This document shows positions 37,801 through 45,863 of a stretch of 64,000 nucleotides of DNA, in pieces. How positions within the stretch are numbered: the first letter of the stretch is position 1; every line of letters starts with the position of its first letter. Source of the DNA: QZLE01 sp033852075 (GTDB taxonomy: Bacteria; Pseudomonadota; Gammaproteobacteria; QZLD01). A program made the translations under genes and the position numbers. The notes under the pieces were generated by a model. The model was not told the origin of the DNA and did not search any database. It saw nothing but the letters and a program-made list of their open reading frames with translations. The stretch lies in NCBI GenBank assembly GCA_033852075.1, contig JAWSVC010000014.1:9396-73395 (forward strand), in the 5' to 3' direction.

Positions 37801-38362
37801 TATTCCGCAAAATCCGGATGTATTAGAGTCTGAAAAATTGAATAAGCTGGGTTTAAAAATATATTTGAATCAGCCTATAGTTAGAAAAGAACTGTATGAC
37901 CAATTGGATCGAATCCATAAACAGCGCGATAAAAATTCAGGATCTCCTGTATCATCTGATGGTAAATTCAAATGGTATGATCCTGCCAGGGTTCGTGTAT
38001 TGATTGCAGATGATGATCCGATAACAAAAAAAGTTATGCGCCTGGCATTTGAAAATCTTGGTTATTGTATTGATATTGCCAGTAATGGTAACGAAGTATT
38101 GGAATTTATGAAAAAAGATTTCTATGACATCGTATTTATGGATACCGATATGCCGGAGATGGATGGTAATGAAACAACCAGACAAATAAGAGAACTGGAA
38201 AAAGATAGCGAAACAAGGGTTCCTATTGTCGCAGTTACCGCTAAGGTGTTTGATGAAGATCGTAAAAAGGCATTTGATTCAGGAATTGATTGGTTTTTGT
38301 CTAAACCGATAATTGTAGAGCAGATGGTGGAGGCTATAAATAAGCTGGTCAAATTGAATTAA
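34835..38362 (+). CDS. Hybrid sensor histidine kinase (periplasmic sensor, HAMP, two PAS, HisKA, HATPase, two REC)
   Basis: A 1,175-residue membrane sensor. TM1 about 12-33, a periplasmic Cache-like domain to about 305, TM2 about 306-325, HAMP to about 380, a coiled coil, PAS (about 400-520), PAS (about 535-655), HisKA with phosphoacceptor His678 in SHEIRTPINAIIG, and an ATPase domain with NLLNNAAKFT, DTGSGIP and GGAGLGLSICKELV. Two receiver-like regions follow: the first (about 890-1005) lacks the phospho-Asp and seems degenerate; the second (about 1043-1170) has DDDP, phospho-Asp1103 in MDTDMPEMDG, Thr (AVTAK) and Lys (SKP). There is no Hpt domain, so an outside phosphotransfer protein is needed. 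The ligand is unknown. Monocistronic. Confidence 0.93.
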   Translation: MNEKRTIKKDISRLFIIIAISISVTASLFTITSVKRMVESHISENLLAVAQLKMDAIETRFKHGISLADQISLDIDVRNNFMDAVVRDGNSEQITKSKQQLRTILEEKLGVSTDIIWADLYDVNYKLVAKIGNENVIDSESVYKHDDDINSIRESRIGDFYAIGEDIYHNIIMPIFHPLRTYDVIGYMVISHHCPYQFNNFNNFNKFTMFGKTGEFIVAQKQNNEIVIISKLRHKQSLPLTEKYSLGSDLQNILASAFSGVGGHIRGLDYRGKEVVSSYLYLENEKIAVIAKIDSDEVFEDVEWLCAGLFLILLAAVIITYFFVSKKLERALEPVAELEHGARIFAQGDLGYRIPIIGSNELSRLTRIFNGMAEKLEKVTASKEELNNQIEKQREVERQLYEERAKLEAIFESNNDSIVVWDKDYYHIYVNRAAAKKISRTKRRIIGKNVKEVFADRPDIAEFWMSKVKQVFTDGEPLESSQEFNLYGKHFYAEFTISPIVSEGDEIIAVGMILRDITKRKLAEDSARESRQMLHNVINSIPVSVFWKDVDSRFLGANMNLAKMLGFNSPEELIGKTDFDINSKEFAEDYRKDDLEVMESKQPKLNYEENFIDENGNKIVINTSKVPLLRNDGTVYSVLGCFVDVTERFNFIERLKEAQREADLANKSKSDFLASMSHEIRTPINAIIGMADVLEQSGINSSQSEYIKILKAAGENLSHLVNNILDYTKIETGDIELHDEEFSLGDALNDSVNLIMLKTHEKNIYLNMNVDAEVQLRLYGDLGKLRQILLNLLNNAAKFTNSGGIDLNVSEWQHATPGKYMLLFEIVDTGSGIPAAKIETIFERFIRLDDSDSQGGAGLGLSICKELVSALGGEIWVESEEGKGSKFSFTASFKPLDMMKMVKHQNSGKLSLRGTVANVCCNSLDLSEQMIKTLEEWKIRVKHTTEPTEKCIAEKSDFIILMPDEKMLDAMVERYKKEDLEKVADKVIIIPQNPDVLESEKLNKLGLKIYLNQPIVRKELYDQLDRIHKQRDKNSGSPVSSDGKFKWYDPARVRVLIADDDPITKKVMRLAFENLGYCIDIASNGNEVLEFMKKDFYDIVFMDTDMPEMDGNETTRQIRELEKDSETRVPIVAVTAKVFDEDRKKAFDSGIDWFLSKPIIVEQMVEAINKLVKLN

Positions 38363-38385
38363 ATTCTGGCTTATTTTTCCTAATA

Positions 38386-38485
38386 CTGCGTTATAACTGC
38401 AGGCTTTTTTCATCACATATTATTTATATGCATCCTCAAAAAGGCTTCGCTATGCCTTGTCTTAGAAAAAATATTCCCAGAATTA
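38386..38485. repeat. Dispersed intergenic repeat, copy A
   Basis: Begins CGTTATAACTGCAGGCTTTT and includes GGCTTCGCTATGCCTTGTCT. It aligns over about 90 bases with copy B at 41980-42072 (roughly four of five bases identical by eye). Both lie just after a gene, in convergent or tail regions, and neither codes for protein. It may serve as transcript-end structure. Confidence 0.65.
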
Positions 38486-38520
38486 ACTATGCGCATGAAT
38501 AAAAATGAAATTCCACAAAT

Positions 38521-40191
38521 CTAATATTCAACTCTATTACGACCATTCTCTTTAGCCTTATAAAGCATACTATCGGCATTAGAAATACAGGCTCTGGAAT
38601 TTTGTGAGCAGTTACATGCGGCGCAGCCAATACTAATCGTTATGGTTATTTCATTGTCATCAATTATTACTGGTGTAGCTTCGATTTTAGACCTAACCCT
38701 TTCTGCAAAAAGTGCAGCCCCATCAATTGGGCAATCAGGAAGAATTACCACAAATTCTTCGCCACCATAGCGACAAACAACATCGGCAGATCGAGCCAAG
38801 TCACTGATTGTATCTGCAACCTGTTTAAGAGCAATGTTCCCAGCTTCGTGACCATGGGTGTCATTGAAATCTTTAAAATGATCGATATCGGCCATAACTA
38901 AACATATGGATTCATATTTCTTGGTTCGACGATTATTTTTTTCCAGCATATTGGCTAGAGCATTTTGGAAATATCCAAAATTATATAATCCAGTTAAATA
39001 ATCATGAGTGGCAATTTGTTGAAGTTTTTTTACCTTAATGTTTAAGCGTCGATTGAGGTCCTCAATTTGTTGTTTTTGATTTTCAATCTCTTCATACATT
39101 CGAGCATTTTCCATGGCAATTCCCAAATATGAAGCAACGGCTTCAAGCATTTCTCTATCGCTGAAGTTTAGAATTGTCGTCTTAGAGAGTGTTCCCATCC
39201 AGAAAACTCCGATTGCCTTTTCATTTTGTCTGATAGGGATAAATACAGTGCTTTTAATCTCTTTTATTTGATTGAGGGCATTGCGATCGTGTTCTGCCAT
39301 CGGTAGGGAAATGACTTTATCTATATCTGGTATATAGATTAATGAATCATTTTCAAAGCAGGAGGACATGGCTCCGTCATTGGAAGATAAACTGCACAAA
39401 TTATGGTTAGACCATACCTTAAGTTGGGAAATCTTTTCTTCGTATTCGGGACTAAGTGTTTTCCAGTGTTGAGGTATCAGAAAACCGTTTTCGTTGGTGA
39501 AAATGCTTCCAAAATGGAAACCATAGTGGGTGATCAGTCCAGAAAGAACGGTTTCAAATAATTCTGTAAAGCAACTAATCCCTCCAATGCTGTTAATTAA
39601 TCCTATTATTTGTTGATGCTTATCTCCGGATTCCTCAATGTTGTCATTCTGACGCACAAATACCTCATATTTATAACAAGAGTATATGTACGGAGTTATT
39701 ACCTCTAGCATATTGTTAATATTTTCAATTTGCTCATCAGAGAAAGAATTACTATGAGAGATTGCCTGGAATGTACCAATAGTGTCATCATTAAAAATAA
39801 GTGGGAACACAATAAATTCAGTTATAGACCAAGCATCGAAAACGGTGCTTATATGGTCATCATAACGGCTTATATTGTCCTTATTTAGAAGTATGTGGTG
39901 TTTGCTTTTAATCGCCTCAATATCAGGAATATTTTTATTAACATCAATGTGATAGCCAAGAAGTGATCCCTCTAAGGCTTTGAGTTGATCTATTAAGTGA
40001 ATTGATTCAACATTTAGATATTCTTTATTGAAGTCTAAACAGTAGAATATACAGCTGTCGATATCAGTATTTTCGAATAAAAAAGATGCAGCAGAATCCA
40101 AACATTGTTTTAGATCAATTTTTCCTGCAAGTAGCTGATAAATTTTCTTTTCTAAATCATTTATATTCATTTTTATAAAAATATTGTCCAT
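38521..40191 (-). CDS. GAF-GAF-GGDEF diguanylate cyclase
   Basis: A 556-residue soluble protein that should make cyclic di-GMP from two GTP. Two GAF-like sensor domains (about 20-170 and 210-365), a coiled coil (about 365-390), then the GGDEF domain. The active-site motif is RYGGEEFVVILP, and RSAD five residues before GGEEF is the product-inhibition RxxD site. The metal and substrate-binding segments MADIDHFKDFNDTHGHEAGN and ISIGCAACN are present, and there is no TM segment. ATG 40191 is one possible start; ATG 40170 is the other. GAF domains of this type can bind cyclic nucleotides or other small molecules; no ligand residues were identified. Monocistronic. Confidence 0.92.
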   Translation of the reverse strand: MDNIFIKMNINDLEKKIYQLLAGKIDLKQCLDSAASFLFENTDIDSCIFYCLDFNKEYLNVESIHLIDQLKALEGSLLGYHIDVNKNIPDIEAIKSKHHILLNKDNISRYDDHISTVFDAWSITEFIVFPLIFNDDTIGTFQAISHSNSFSDEQIENINNMLEVITPYIYSCYKYEVFVRQNDNIEESGDKHQQIIGLINSIGGISCFTELFETVLSGLITHYGFHFGSIFTNENGFLIPQHWKTLSPEYEEKISQLKVWSNHNLCSLSSNDGAMSSCFENDSLIYIPDIDKVISLPMAEHDRNALNQIKEIKSTVFIPIRQNEKAIGVFWMGTLSKTTILNFSDREMLEAVASYLGIAMENARMYEEIENQKQQIEDLNRRLNIKVKKLQQIATHDYLTGLYNFGYFQNALANMLEKNNRRTKKYESICLVMADIDHFKDFNDTHGHEAGNIALKQVADTISDLARSADVVCRYGGEEFVVILPDCPIDGAALFAERVRSKIEATPVIIDDNEITITISIGCAACNCSQNSRACISNADSMLYKAKENGRNRVEY

Positions 40192-40432
40192 TAATTATTA
40201 TTATATTTATAAGATACAATAATGCCTGTTTTATTAAAAAAATCAAACTATAAGGTCACAAAATAAATTTTTGTAAGAACACCTAAAAAGGGAGTGGTAA
40301 AAAGCTAACAACGCTCTGAACTTGATAAAAACCAAATTAGTTAGTAAACGGTAATCAAGGCATTTGAATTTTTGTGTTAACTATGAAATATTCAGCGTCA
40401 GTAAAAATGATTATGTAATCTAAGGAGTAAAG

Positions 40433-41830
40433 ATGGGCTACATACAGTTACAGCAGATCGTAAAAGAAAGCGTAAAAGTAGGCGATCAGATTTCTGTGCA
40501 GGGTTGGGTAAGAACCAGAAGAGATTCCAAGGCAGGACTTTCTTTTATAGCTCTGCATGATGGCTCATGTTTTGATACCGTGCAGATAATTGCGCTGGAT
40601 ACTCTGGAAAATTATGAAGAGATTAAACGTCTGACAGCAGGTTGCTCAATTCAGATTCATGGAGTTATTAAAGAATCAGAAGGAGGGGGGCAGAAGTACG
40701 AAATTCATGCAGATAACATCGAAGTAATCGGATGGGTGGAAAATCCGGATACATACCCAGTATCCGCTAAACGTCATACCCTTGAATACTTGCGTGAATA
40801 TGCCCACTTGCGTCCAAGAACCAATGTTATCGGCGCAGTTACCAGAATAAGGCATTGTCTATCACAGGCAATCCACAATTTTTTCCACGAAAACGGTTTC
40901 TACTGGATTCATACCCCAATCGTTACCGCCAGTGACTGTGAAGGGGCTGGGGAGATGTTTCGCGTAAGTACGTTGGATATGAATAATTTACCACGAACTG
41001 AAGCTGATCATGTTGATTATAGTCAGGATTTTTTTGGCAAAGAATCATTTCTAACAGTATCAGGTCAGCTAAATGTTGAAACCTACTGTTGTGCAATGTC
41101 CAAGGTCTATACCTTTGGCCCAACCTTTAGAGCTGAAAATTCTAATACCAGTCGTCACCTGTCAGAATTCTGGATGATAGAGCCTGAAGTGGCGTTTGCC
41201 GATCTGAACCATGTAGCAAAATTAGCAGAGCAGATGCTTAAATACATAGTCAAAAGAGTGCTTGATGAGCGTAGAGACGACATGGAGTTCTTTGCTCAAC
41301 GTATAGATAAAGAAGCAATAACCAGATTGGAAAAATTACTGAATTCCGAATTTATTGAGATCAACTATTGTCAGGCGATTGATATTCTTGAACAGTCAGG
41401 AGAAAAATTTGAATTTCCGGTTAAATGGGGAATCGATCTGCAATCGGAGCATGAACGATACTTATGTGAAAAACACTTTGATGCACCGGTCATCATTAAA
41501 AACTATCCCCGTGATATAAAGGCTTTCTATATGCGCCAGAATGATGATGGCAAAACCGTAGCTGCAATGGATGTAATTGCACCAGGAATTGGAGAAATCA
41601 TAGGTGGTAGTCAGCGCGAAGAAAGATTAGATAAATTTGATGCCAGACTTGATGAAATGGGGCTGAGTAAAGAAGATTATTGGTGGTATCGTGATTTACG
41701 TAGGTATGGAACAGTACCGCATGCAGGGTTTGGATTGGGGTTTGAGAGGCTCATTTCATATGTGACCGGAATGAAGAATGTTAGAGATGTTATTCCATTT
41801 CCTAGAACCCCAGGCCACGCGCAATTCTAA
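40433..41830 (+). CDS. asnS: Asparaginyl-tRNA synthetase
   Basis: A 465-residue class IIb aminoacyl-tRNA synthetase that charges tRNA-Asn. An N-terminal OB-fold anticodon-binding domain (about 1-105, including VQGWVRTRRDSKAG) is followed by the catalytic domain with motif 2 FRAENSNTSRHLSEFWM and motif 3 GFGLGFERLI. The E. coli protein has 466 residues, so the length fits. ATG 40433 has TAAGGAG eight bases upstream. Monocistronic, followed by a repeat-rich gap. Confidence 0.97.
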   Translation: MGYIQLQQIVKESVKVGDQISVQGWVRTRRDSKAGLSFIALHDGSCFDTVQIIALDTLENYEEIKRLTAGCSIQIHGVIKESEGGGQKYEIHADNIEVIGWVENPDTYPVSAKRHTLEYLREYAHLRPRTNVIGAVTRIRHCLSQAIHNFFHENGFYWIHTPIVTASDCEGAGEMFRVSTLDMNNLPRTEADHVDYSQDFFGKESFLTVSGQLNVETYCCAMSKVYTFGPTFRAENSNTSRHLSEFWMIEPEVAFADLNHVAKLAEQMLKYIVKRVLDERRDDMEFFAQRIDKEAITRLEKLLNSEFIEINYCQAIDILEQSGEKFEFPVKWGIDLQSEHERYLCEKHFDAPVIIKNYPRDIKAFYMRQNDDGKTVAAMDVIAPGIGEIIGGSQREERLDKFDARLDEMGLSKEDYWWYRDLRRYGTVPHAGFGLGFERLISYVTGMKNVRDVIPFPRTPGHAQF

Positions 41831-41834
41831 AAAA

Positions 41835-41945
41835 ACTATTACGCTCACTTATGCTGTGTTAAAAAGTGCATTAAAACTGCTCACATACCTGTATGTATGC
41901 TCCGCGTATTTAAAGCACTTTTTGCCTTGCCTAAGTTTCGCTCAT
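41835..41945. repeat. Palindromic intergenic element after asnS
   Basis: AAAAAGTGC near 41870 pairs with GCACTTTTT near 41920; between them sit CACATAC and GTATGTATG as a second pairing. Similar structures follow genes in many gammaproteobacteria. Together with repeat copy B, the hairpin cluster and the TIR-like end it fills the 754-bp gap from 41831 to 42584, where no gene is seen. Confidence 0.55.
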
Positions 41946-41979
41946 AACGTTTTTTTCATTCGTATTTATTATCTAAATA

Positions 41980-42072
41980 TGGCGTCATTGCTCCAGGCTT
42001 TTTTCGTCACATATTTTATATATGCTTCCTCGCAAGGCTTCGATATGCCTTGTCTTTAAGTAAATATTTTGC
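41980..42072. repeat. Dispersed intergenic repeat, copy B
   Basis: GGCGTCATTGCTCCAGGCTT starts the copy and GGCTTCGATATGCCTTGTCT is its right part; compare 38386-38485. Differences are scattered substitutions and a few small gaps. No coding pattern. Not an insertion sequence: no ends or transposase. Confidence 0.65.
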
Positions 42073-42135
42073 AAATCGCGCCTCGATCTTGGAAAAATAT
42101 ACTTAGAATTCTTTTAAAAATATCGATTGGAACAT

Positions 42136-42280
42136 TCCCACTCGTTCCCAACGTCCCCGTTGGGAATGCATACACTCTAGAAAATAAGCGCTCCCAAACT
42201 GGAGTTTGGGAGCGAGGAAGAAATCTTGAAATTGAAGCAAATCAAAAAAATTACGTCATTCCCAACTCGATTGGGAATCT
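42136..42280. repeat. Cluster of three GGGAA-type palindromes
   Basis: Three hairpins in 145 bp: TTCCCAACG / CGTTGGGAA (42145-42153, 42158-42166), CGCTCCCAAAC / GTTTGGGAGCG (42189-42199, 42204-42214) and ATTCCCAA / TTGGGAAT (42258-42265, 42271-42278). The arms are related (CCCAA core), so this looks like members of one repeat family side by side. A reading frame that crosses them is repeat-derived, not a gene. Confidence 0.7.
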
Positions 42281-42384
42281 CGAAATGCTTGCACTAAACC
42301 CCCAGAATGAACGGGATTTTGAGTTTTAAATACTTTTCACCCCTTAATAACATTACCCAATAACGCTTTGCAGCAAATAGCAAC

Positions 42385-42407
42385 ATTTTCCCCGGACAGT
42401 AGTGGGC
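42385..42407. repeat. Solitary copy of the MITE terminal repeat
   Basis: ATTTTCCCCGGACAGTAGTG followed by GGC matches the reverse complement of the left end of the element at 63774-63996 at 22 of 23 bases. No partner end was found within about 250 bp, so this is a single end or decayed copy. Confidence 0.6.
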
Positions 42408-42584
42408 TTGACCGGGCAATCCAGAAATCTTTTGGTATTTTAGTGTAATACAAGCATCATAAATCGGTGTTATTCTAATAAAAGATTGGATAAGTCGTTG
42501 ATAATTTAATAAACTATGCGCGGACCATTATGAATGGACGGCGTAATTTAAAGAAAATACGCTATTTACTCACGGGGAATCAAA

Positions 42585-45182
42585 ATGAAAAAATTAGTAC
42601 TTGCCTCATTATTAAGTGCAAGCTTATCTACTGCGGTTGCTGCACCGTTTGTTTCAACAGGAAATGATGTTTCATCAGTTGCAGGGATTGATGCATCTCA
42701 ATATGAAAGTTTTGATGATATTGTTATGCAATATATGGAATACCAAGAAGCCACTAGTGGTACCGTCGGTGTTGTAAAAGACGGGCGTTTGGTATTAGCG
42801 CGTAGCTACGGTATAGCAAAACAAGCAGAAAATCTGCAAACCCATCCGGATAATATTTTTCGCGTTGCTAGCTTAGGTAAAACACTATCAGCAATTGCCA
42901 TAACCAAATTAGCGCAAGACGGTTTATTGGACTTAGATGGCCAGGTATTTGGAGCCGGTGGGATTTTAGAGAACGTTGTTATTCCAGACGGAGGGAGCTT
43001 TGATAACAGTGGTTATGATAGTGTTATCAAAGAACAAGCTCTTTACGAAGACATTACAGTTCGTGACATTCTTCAACACAGATCAGGTATGTCACATAGC
43101 TATGATCCTATGTTTGATCACAATCGTATCCGTGCAGAGTTAGGATTGGATCATCCGCCAAGTTGTAATGAGATGGCGAACTACTATACAGGGCGTTATC
43201 CGCTAAATGCAGTGTCTGGACGTACGAGTGCCTATTCCAATATTGGTTATTGTGTTGCACATTTAATTGTCGAAGAAGTTAGTGGTCAAGCTTACGATAC
43301 CTATTTACAGGAAAATATTTTTCAGGAGAACTCTGTAGCTGCGCTAAGTCGTTCACTACCAGAGGATCGCGTTGACCATGAAGTGGATTATATCAGTACT
43401 TATAGTACCAAGTCAGTTTTCGATCCTAGTGTTTATGTGCCAGTAGCCGATGGAGGCTTTTATTCTGAAGGTGGTGGCGGTATGGCGACATCCGCAAAAG
43501 ATTTTTTACACCTTATTGCAACTATTCTTGGTCCGGTAAATGATCAATCGTTATTGACAGATGCTTCTGTAGCGGAACTGTTAAGTGTCCCAGAGCAAAG
43601 TAAAAAAGAGGATGGGTGTTTTGATATTGAAGCGACTAACGACGAACATGTTGCTGCAGGCCGTGCTACTTTTGAAACTGTGCAAGAATGCACCGGTTAC
43701 TGGTTCTGGCAAACATGCACAGATGTGAATACTTATGTCGCAAAAGGCTCAAACGATGACCTTGGTTCCAGTGGGTCAACATTAACAACATTAAATACCA
43801 CAGATTCTGGAAGCTCGTTTAACGATAGCGCATGCCCTGTTGTTAACCCGTATCAATGGAGTGGTTTGGGTGTTGGTGTTGCTAGAAACGATGATAATGA
43901 TGAGAAAGTTGTTTGGAACATTGGTGGTGTTCCTGGCACGCAAGCGCAGTTTGTACGTTGGATTGAAGACGATTTGATGTGGTTCATGGCGTTTAATATT
44001 GAAACACGCTTTGATACTGATGATTGTAGACTTGAAAATGGCGGTAGTTTTAATGGAGATACATTCCTGGGTACTGATTTTGATAATGATGCAGATCATT
44101 CTTGGATATGCCATCAAGACCCTATGATGCAAAAGGCTCGTCGTCAAATCGATGTAACTAACTATCCAACATATGATCTTTTTGATAAAGATATCAATGC
44201 GCAAGCACCGGGAATTGAGTTTTCCACTATTACAAATGGTAATTGTGACAACATAGTTGGCCAGGTAACAGATGATCGTTGGGTAAAACAGCTAGAGATT
44301 TTTGTATCTGGACAATGGGAACCGGTGCATTTAGAACTTAGCCAATTTACAACAGAGCAATGTGTTGATCAGGGTGATAGCACGGTTTATCTACGTGCTA
44401 CAGATGATCATGGCTTGCAAACAGAGGTTCAGGTCTATACTGGCCCGATAGATTACAGGCCTGTTGTAACTATTGATAATACATCTACAAATGTTGATTG
44501 TATCTATCTTGAAGGAACTGCCAGCGATGACGATACATTGGTTAGTGTAGAGTATGTGCTGGATGGAGTTACCTATCCGGTAGATAGTTTGATAGGAGAT
44601 CAATGGACTGCTAGTCAATGTGGTTTGTCGGATAGAAACTATCCGGTTAGTGCACGTGCAACTGATAATGCGGAACAAAGCTCAGAAACAGAAACGCAGG
44701 TTGTTAGGCTATCAAATCAAGGTCCGGATGTCTTAGAATTCAATGTAGTTGTTGATGGTGACTGTATTAACGTGAGTGGCAGTATGTATGACGTTAATGG
44801 TATTGCCAAGGTTCAGGTAGCGATTGATGGTAATTATCAGAATGCAGTAAAAAATGCTAATTTATTCGAATACGAAGAATGTGGCTTTGGTGTTGGTACA
44901 TATGGAACCAGTGTAAAGGTTACTGATTATGCTAATGATGAGAATGAAGTATATGGTCCAAACGCCGTAGTTGAAACTGTAACACCGGTATGTGTAACTG
45001 CAGATAACCTTGCTCATATTAGTGAAGGTAGAGCTGTAGCCTGCACCATTTATTATTCACCTCATGCTTGTGCAGAAGGTTCTGGTACGGATTTAGGCTT
45101 CGCTGCTAGTTACTATAGTCAAACTTCAACATTACTAGAAACCTCTCCTGGGTATTGGGAAAAGGTTAGTAGCTGTCCTTAA
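42585..45182 (+). CDS. Secreted beta-lactamase-fold serine hydrolase with three Cys-containing C-terminal repeats
   Basis: An 865-residue exported protein. Signal peptide of about 19 residues (STAVA). The catalytic part to about 535 has the class C beta-lactamase/DD-peptidase fold: Ser96-xx-Lys99 (ASLGKT), Tyr217-Ser-Asn219 (AYSN) and a late GGVPG where penicillin-binding relatives have HSG/KTG. Many such enzymes are esterases or D-aminopeptidases rather than true beta-lactamases. An insert holds several Cys (about 345-400). Three tandem Ig-like repeats of about 80 residues follow (about 540-800), each with a Cys near the start (NCDNIVG, DCIYLEG, DCINVSG) and a second Cys in the middle. The C-terminal module (CVTADNLAHISEGRAVAC, ending CP) resembles the terminal domain of some extracellular PHB depolymerases. 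Likely acts on an insoluble or surface substrate. Confidence 0.85.
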   Translation: MKKLVLASLLSASLSTAVAAPFVSTGNDVSSVAGIDASQYESFDDIVMQYMEYQEATSGTVGVVKDGRLVLARSYGIAKQAENLQTHPDNIFRVASLGKTLSAIAITKLAQDGLLDLDGQVFGAGGILENVVIPDGGSFDNSGYDSVIKEQALYEDITVRDILQHRSGMSHSYDPMFDHNRIRAELGLDHPPSCNEMANYYTGRYPLNAVSGRTSAYSNIGYCVAHLIVEEVSGQAYDTYLQENIFQENSVAALSRSLPEDRVDHEVDYISTYSTKSVFDPSVYVPVADGGFYSEGGGGMATSAKDFLHLIATILGPVNDQSLLTDASVAELLSVPEQSKKEDGCFDIEATNDEHVAAGRATFETVQECTGYWFWQTCTDVNTYVAKGSNDDLGSSGSTLTTLNTTDSGSSFNDSACPVVNPYQWSGLGVGVARNDDNDEKVVWNIGGVPGTQAQFVRWIEDDLMWFMAFNIETRFDTDDCRLENGGSFNGDTFLGTDFDNDADHSWICHQDPMMQKARRQIDVTNYPTYDLFDKDINAQAPGIEFSTITNGNCDNIVGQVTDDRWVKQLEIFVSGQWEPVHLELSQFTTEQCVDQGDSTVYLRATDDHGLQTEVQVYTGPIDYRPVVTIDNTSTNVDCIYLEGTASDDDTLVSVEYVLDGVTYPVDSLIGDQWTASQCGLSDRNYPVSARATDNAEQSSETETQVVRLSNQGPDVLEFNVVVDGDCINVSGSMYDVNGIAKVQVAIDGNYQNAVKNANLFEYEECGFGVGTYGTSVKVTDYANDENEVYGPNAVVETVTPVCVTADNLAHISEGRAVACTIYYSPHACAEGSGTDLGFAASYYSQTSTLLETSPGYWEKVSSCP

Positions 45183-45205
45183 TTAGTTTTTGTTATAAAT
45201 TAAAA

Positions 45206-45235
45206 AGCCTCGACCTTTGGTTGGGGCTTTTTTTT
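45206..45235 (+). terminator. Terminator of the secreted hydrolase gene
   Basis: Hairpin of about 10 bp (AGCCTCGACC / GGTTGGGGCT with two G-T pairs) and loop TTT, followed by eight T. It starts 24 bp after the stop codon. Confidence 0.8.
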
Positions 45236-45317
45236 GCCCAAAAATAGCGCGCTTCCCCAAAGCTAAAATCTATATGCCCCAAGAAAGAACGTGCCATAAT
45301 ATTATGGTGCACTAGCT

Positions 45318-45333
45318 GCGCCAAGTTTGGGCG
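45318..45333 (+). promoter_or_regulatory. Candidate NtrC-type enhancer site upstream of glnK
   Basis: GCGCCA-N4-TGGGCG, an imperfect match to the NtrC palindrome GCACCA-N4-TGGTGC. A second palindrome-like element with GGTGC lies at 45291-45312 with a wider spacing. Both are 54-96 bp upstream of the sigma-54 -24 element, where enhancer sites are expected. Confidence 0.4.
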
Positions 45334-45386
45334 TTGGCTTTGATTTTGTTGTTTGTAAGTTGTTGTTTTATATGTAATCCCTGTTT

Positions 45387-45402
45387 TGGCACACTTTCTG
45401 CT
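45387..45402 (+). promoter_or_regulatory. Sigma-54 promoter of glnK-amtB
   Basis: TGGCACACTTTCTGCT: the -24 GG and -12 GC are exactly ten bases apart and the TGGCAC hexamer is perfect. Transcription should begin about 70 bases before glnK. It fits nitrogen-limitation control by NtrC. Confidence 0.8.
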
Positions 45403-45484
45403 CTATAAGCACCAATACAAATAGTTGTGTTGCCAAAATTATTGGCCTAACAAAGAAAATAATGCAATAAGAGAGGTGCTTTTG

Positions 45485-45823
45485 ATGAAGATGATAACTG
45501 CGATTATCAAACCATTTAAGCTGGATGATGTCCGTGAGGCTCTTTCTGATATTAATATTCAGGGGATTACGGTAACAGAAGTAAAGGGGTTTGGTCGCCA
45601 GAAAGGACATACGGAATTATATCGTGGTGCAGAGTATGTTGTTGATTTCTTGCCAAAAATAAAAATTGAAGCGGCGGTAAAAGCCGATATGGTTGATCAG
45701 GTTATTGAGGCAATCAGTAATACTGCCAATACTGGCAAGATTGGTGACGGAAAGATTTTTGTCACAAATATTGAACAGGTTGTCCGTATTCGTACCGGTG
45801 AAATCGGTCCAGAAGCACTTTAA
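45485..45823 (+). CDS. glnK: Nitrogen regulatory protein PII (GlnK type)
   Basis: A 112-residue PII trimer subunit that senses 2-oxoglutarate and ATP/ADP and blocks AmtB when nitrogen is plentiful. Start MKMITAIIKPFKLDDVREAL; from this ATG the uridylylated Tyr in the T-loop is residue 51 (GAEYVVDF) as in E. coli GlnB/GlnK, which confirms the start. C-terminal ATP-binding signature GKIGDGKIFV. RBS GAGAGG lies upstream. It is followed 40 bp later by amtB, so the pair is a single operon behind a sigma-54 promoter; a frame 60 bases longer is open but crosses the leader. Confidence 0.95.
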   Translation: MKMITAIIKPFKLDDVREALSDINIQGITVTEVKGFGRQKGHTELYRGAEYVVDFLPKIKIEAAVKADMVDQVIEAISNTANTGKIGDGKIFVTNIEQVVRIRTGEIGPEAL

Positions 45824-45863
45824 CTGAATTATATATAAAGCAAGAAAATTGAAGGATATACAA

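Noticed and set aside
42136..42280. CRISPR array
   Set aside because: Only three non-identical palindromes with irregular spacing and no cas genes; no other regularly spaced repeats in the window.
42069..42329. 86-residue reading frame after asnS
   Set aside because: It runs through three palindromes of one repeat family; its Pro/Asn-rich translation follows from the repeats.
42585..45182. Antibiotic-resistance beta-lactamase
   Set aside because: The size, repeats, C-terminal module and variant third motif fit a secreted esterase/peptidase-type relative, and no resistance context is present.
45425..45484. N-terminal extension of the PII protein
   Set aside because: It crosses the leader behind the sigma-54 promoter; only the start at 45485 puts the T-loop Tyr at 51.
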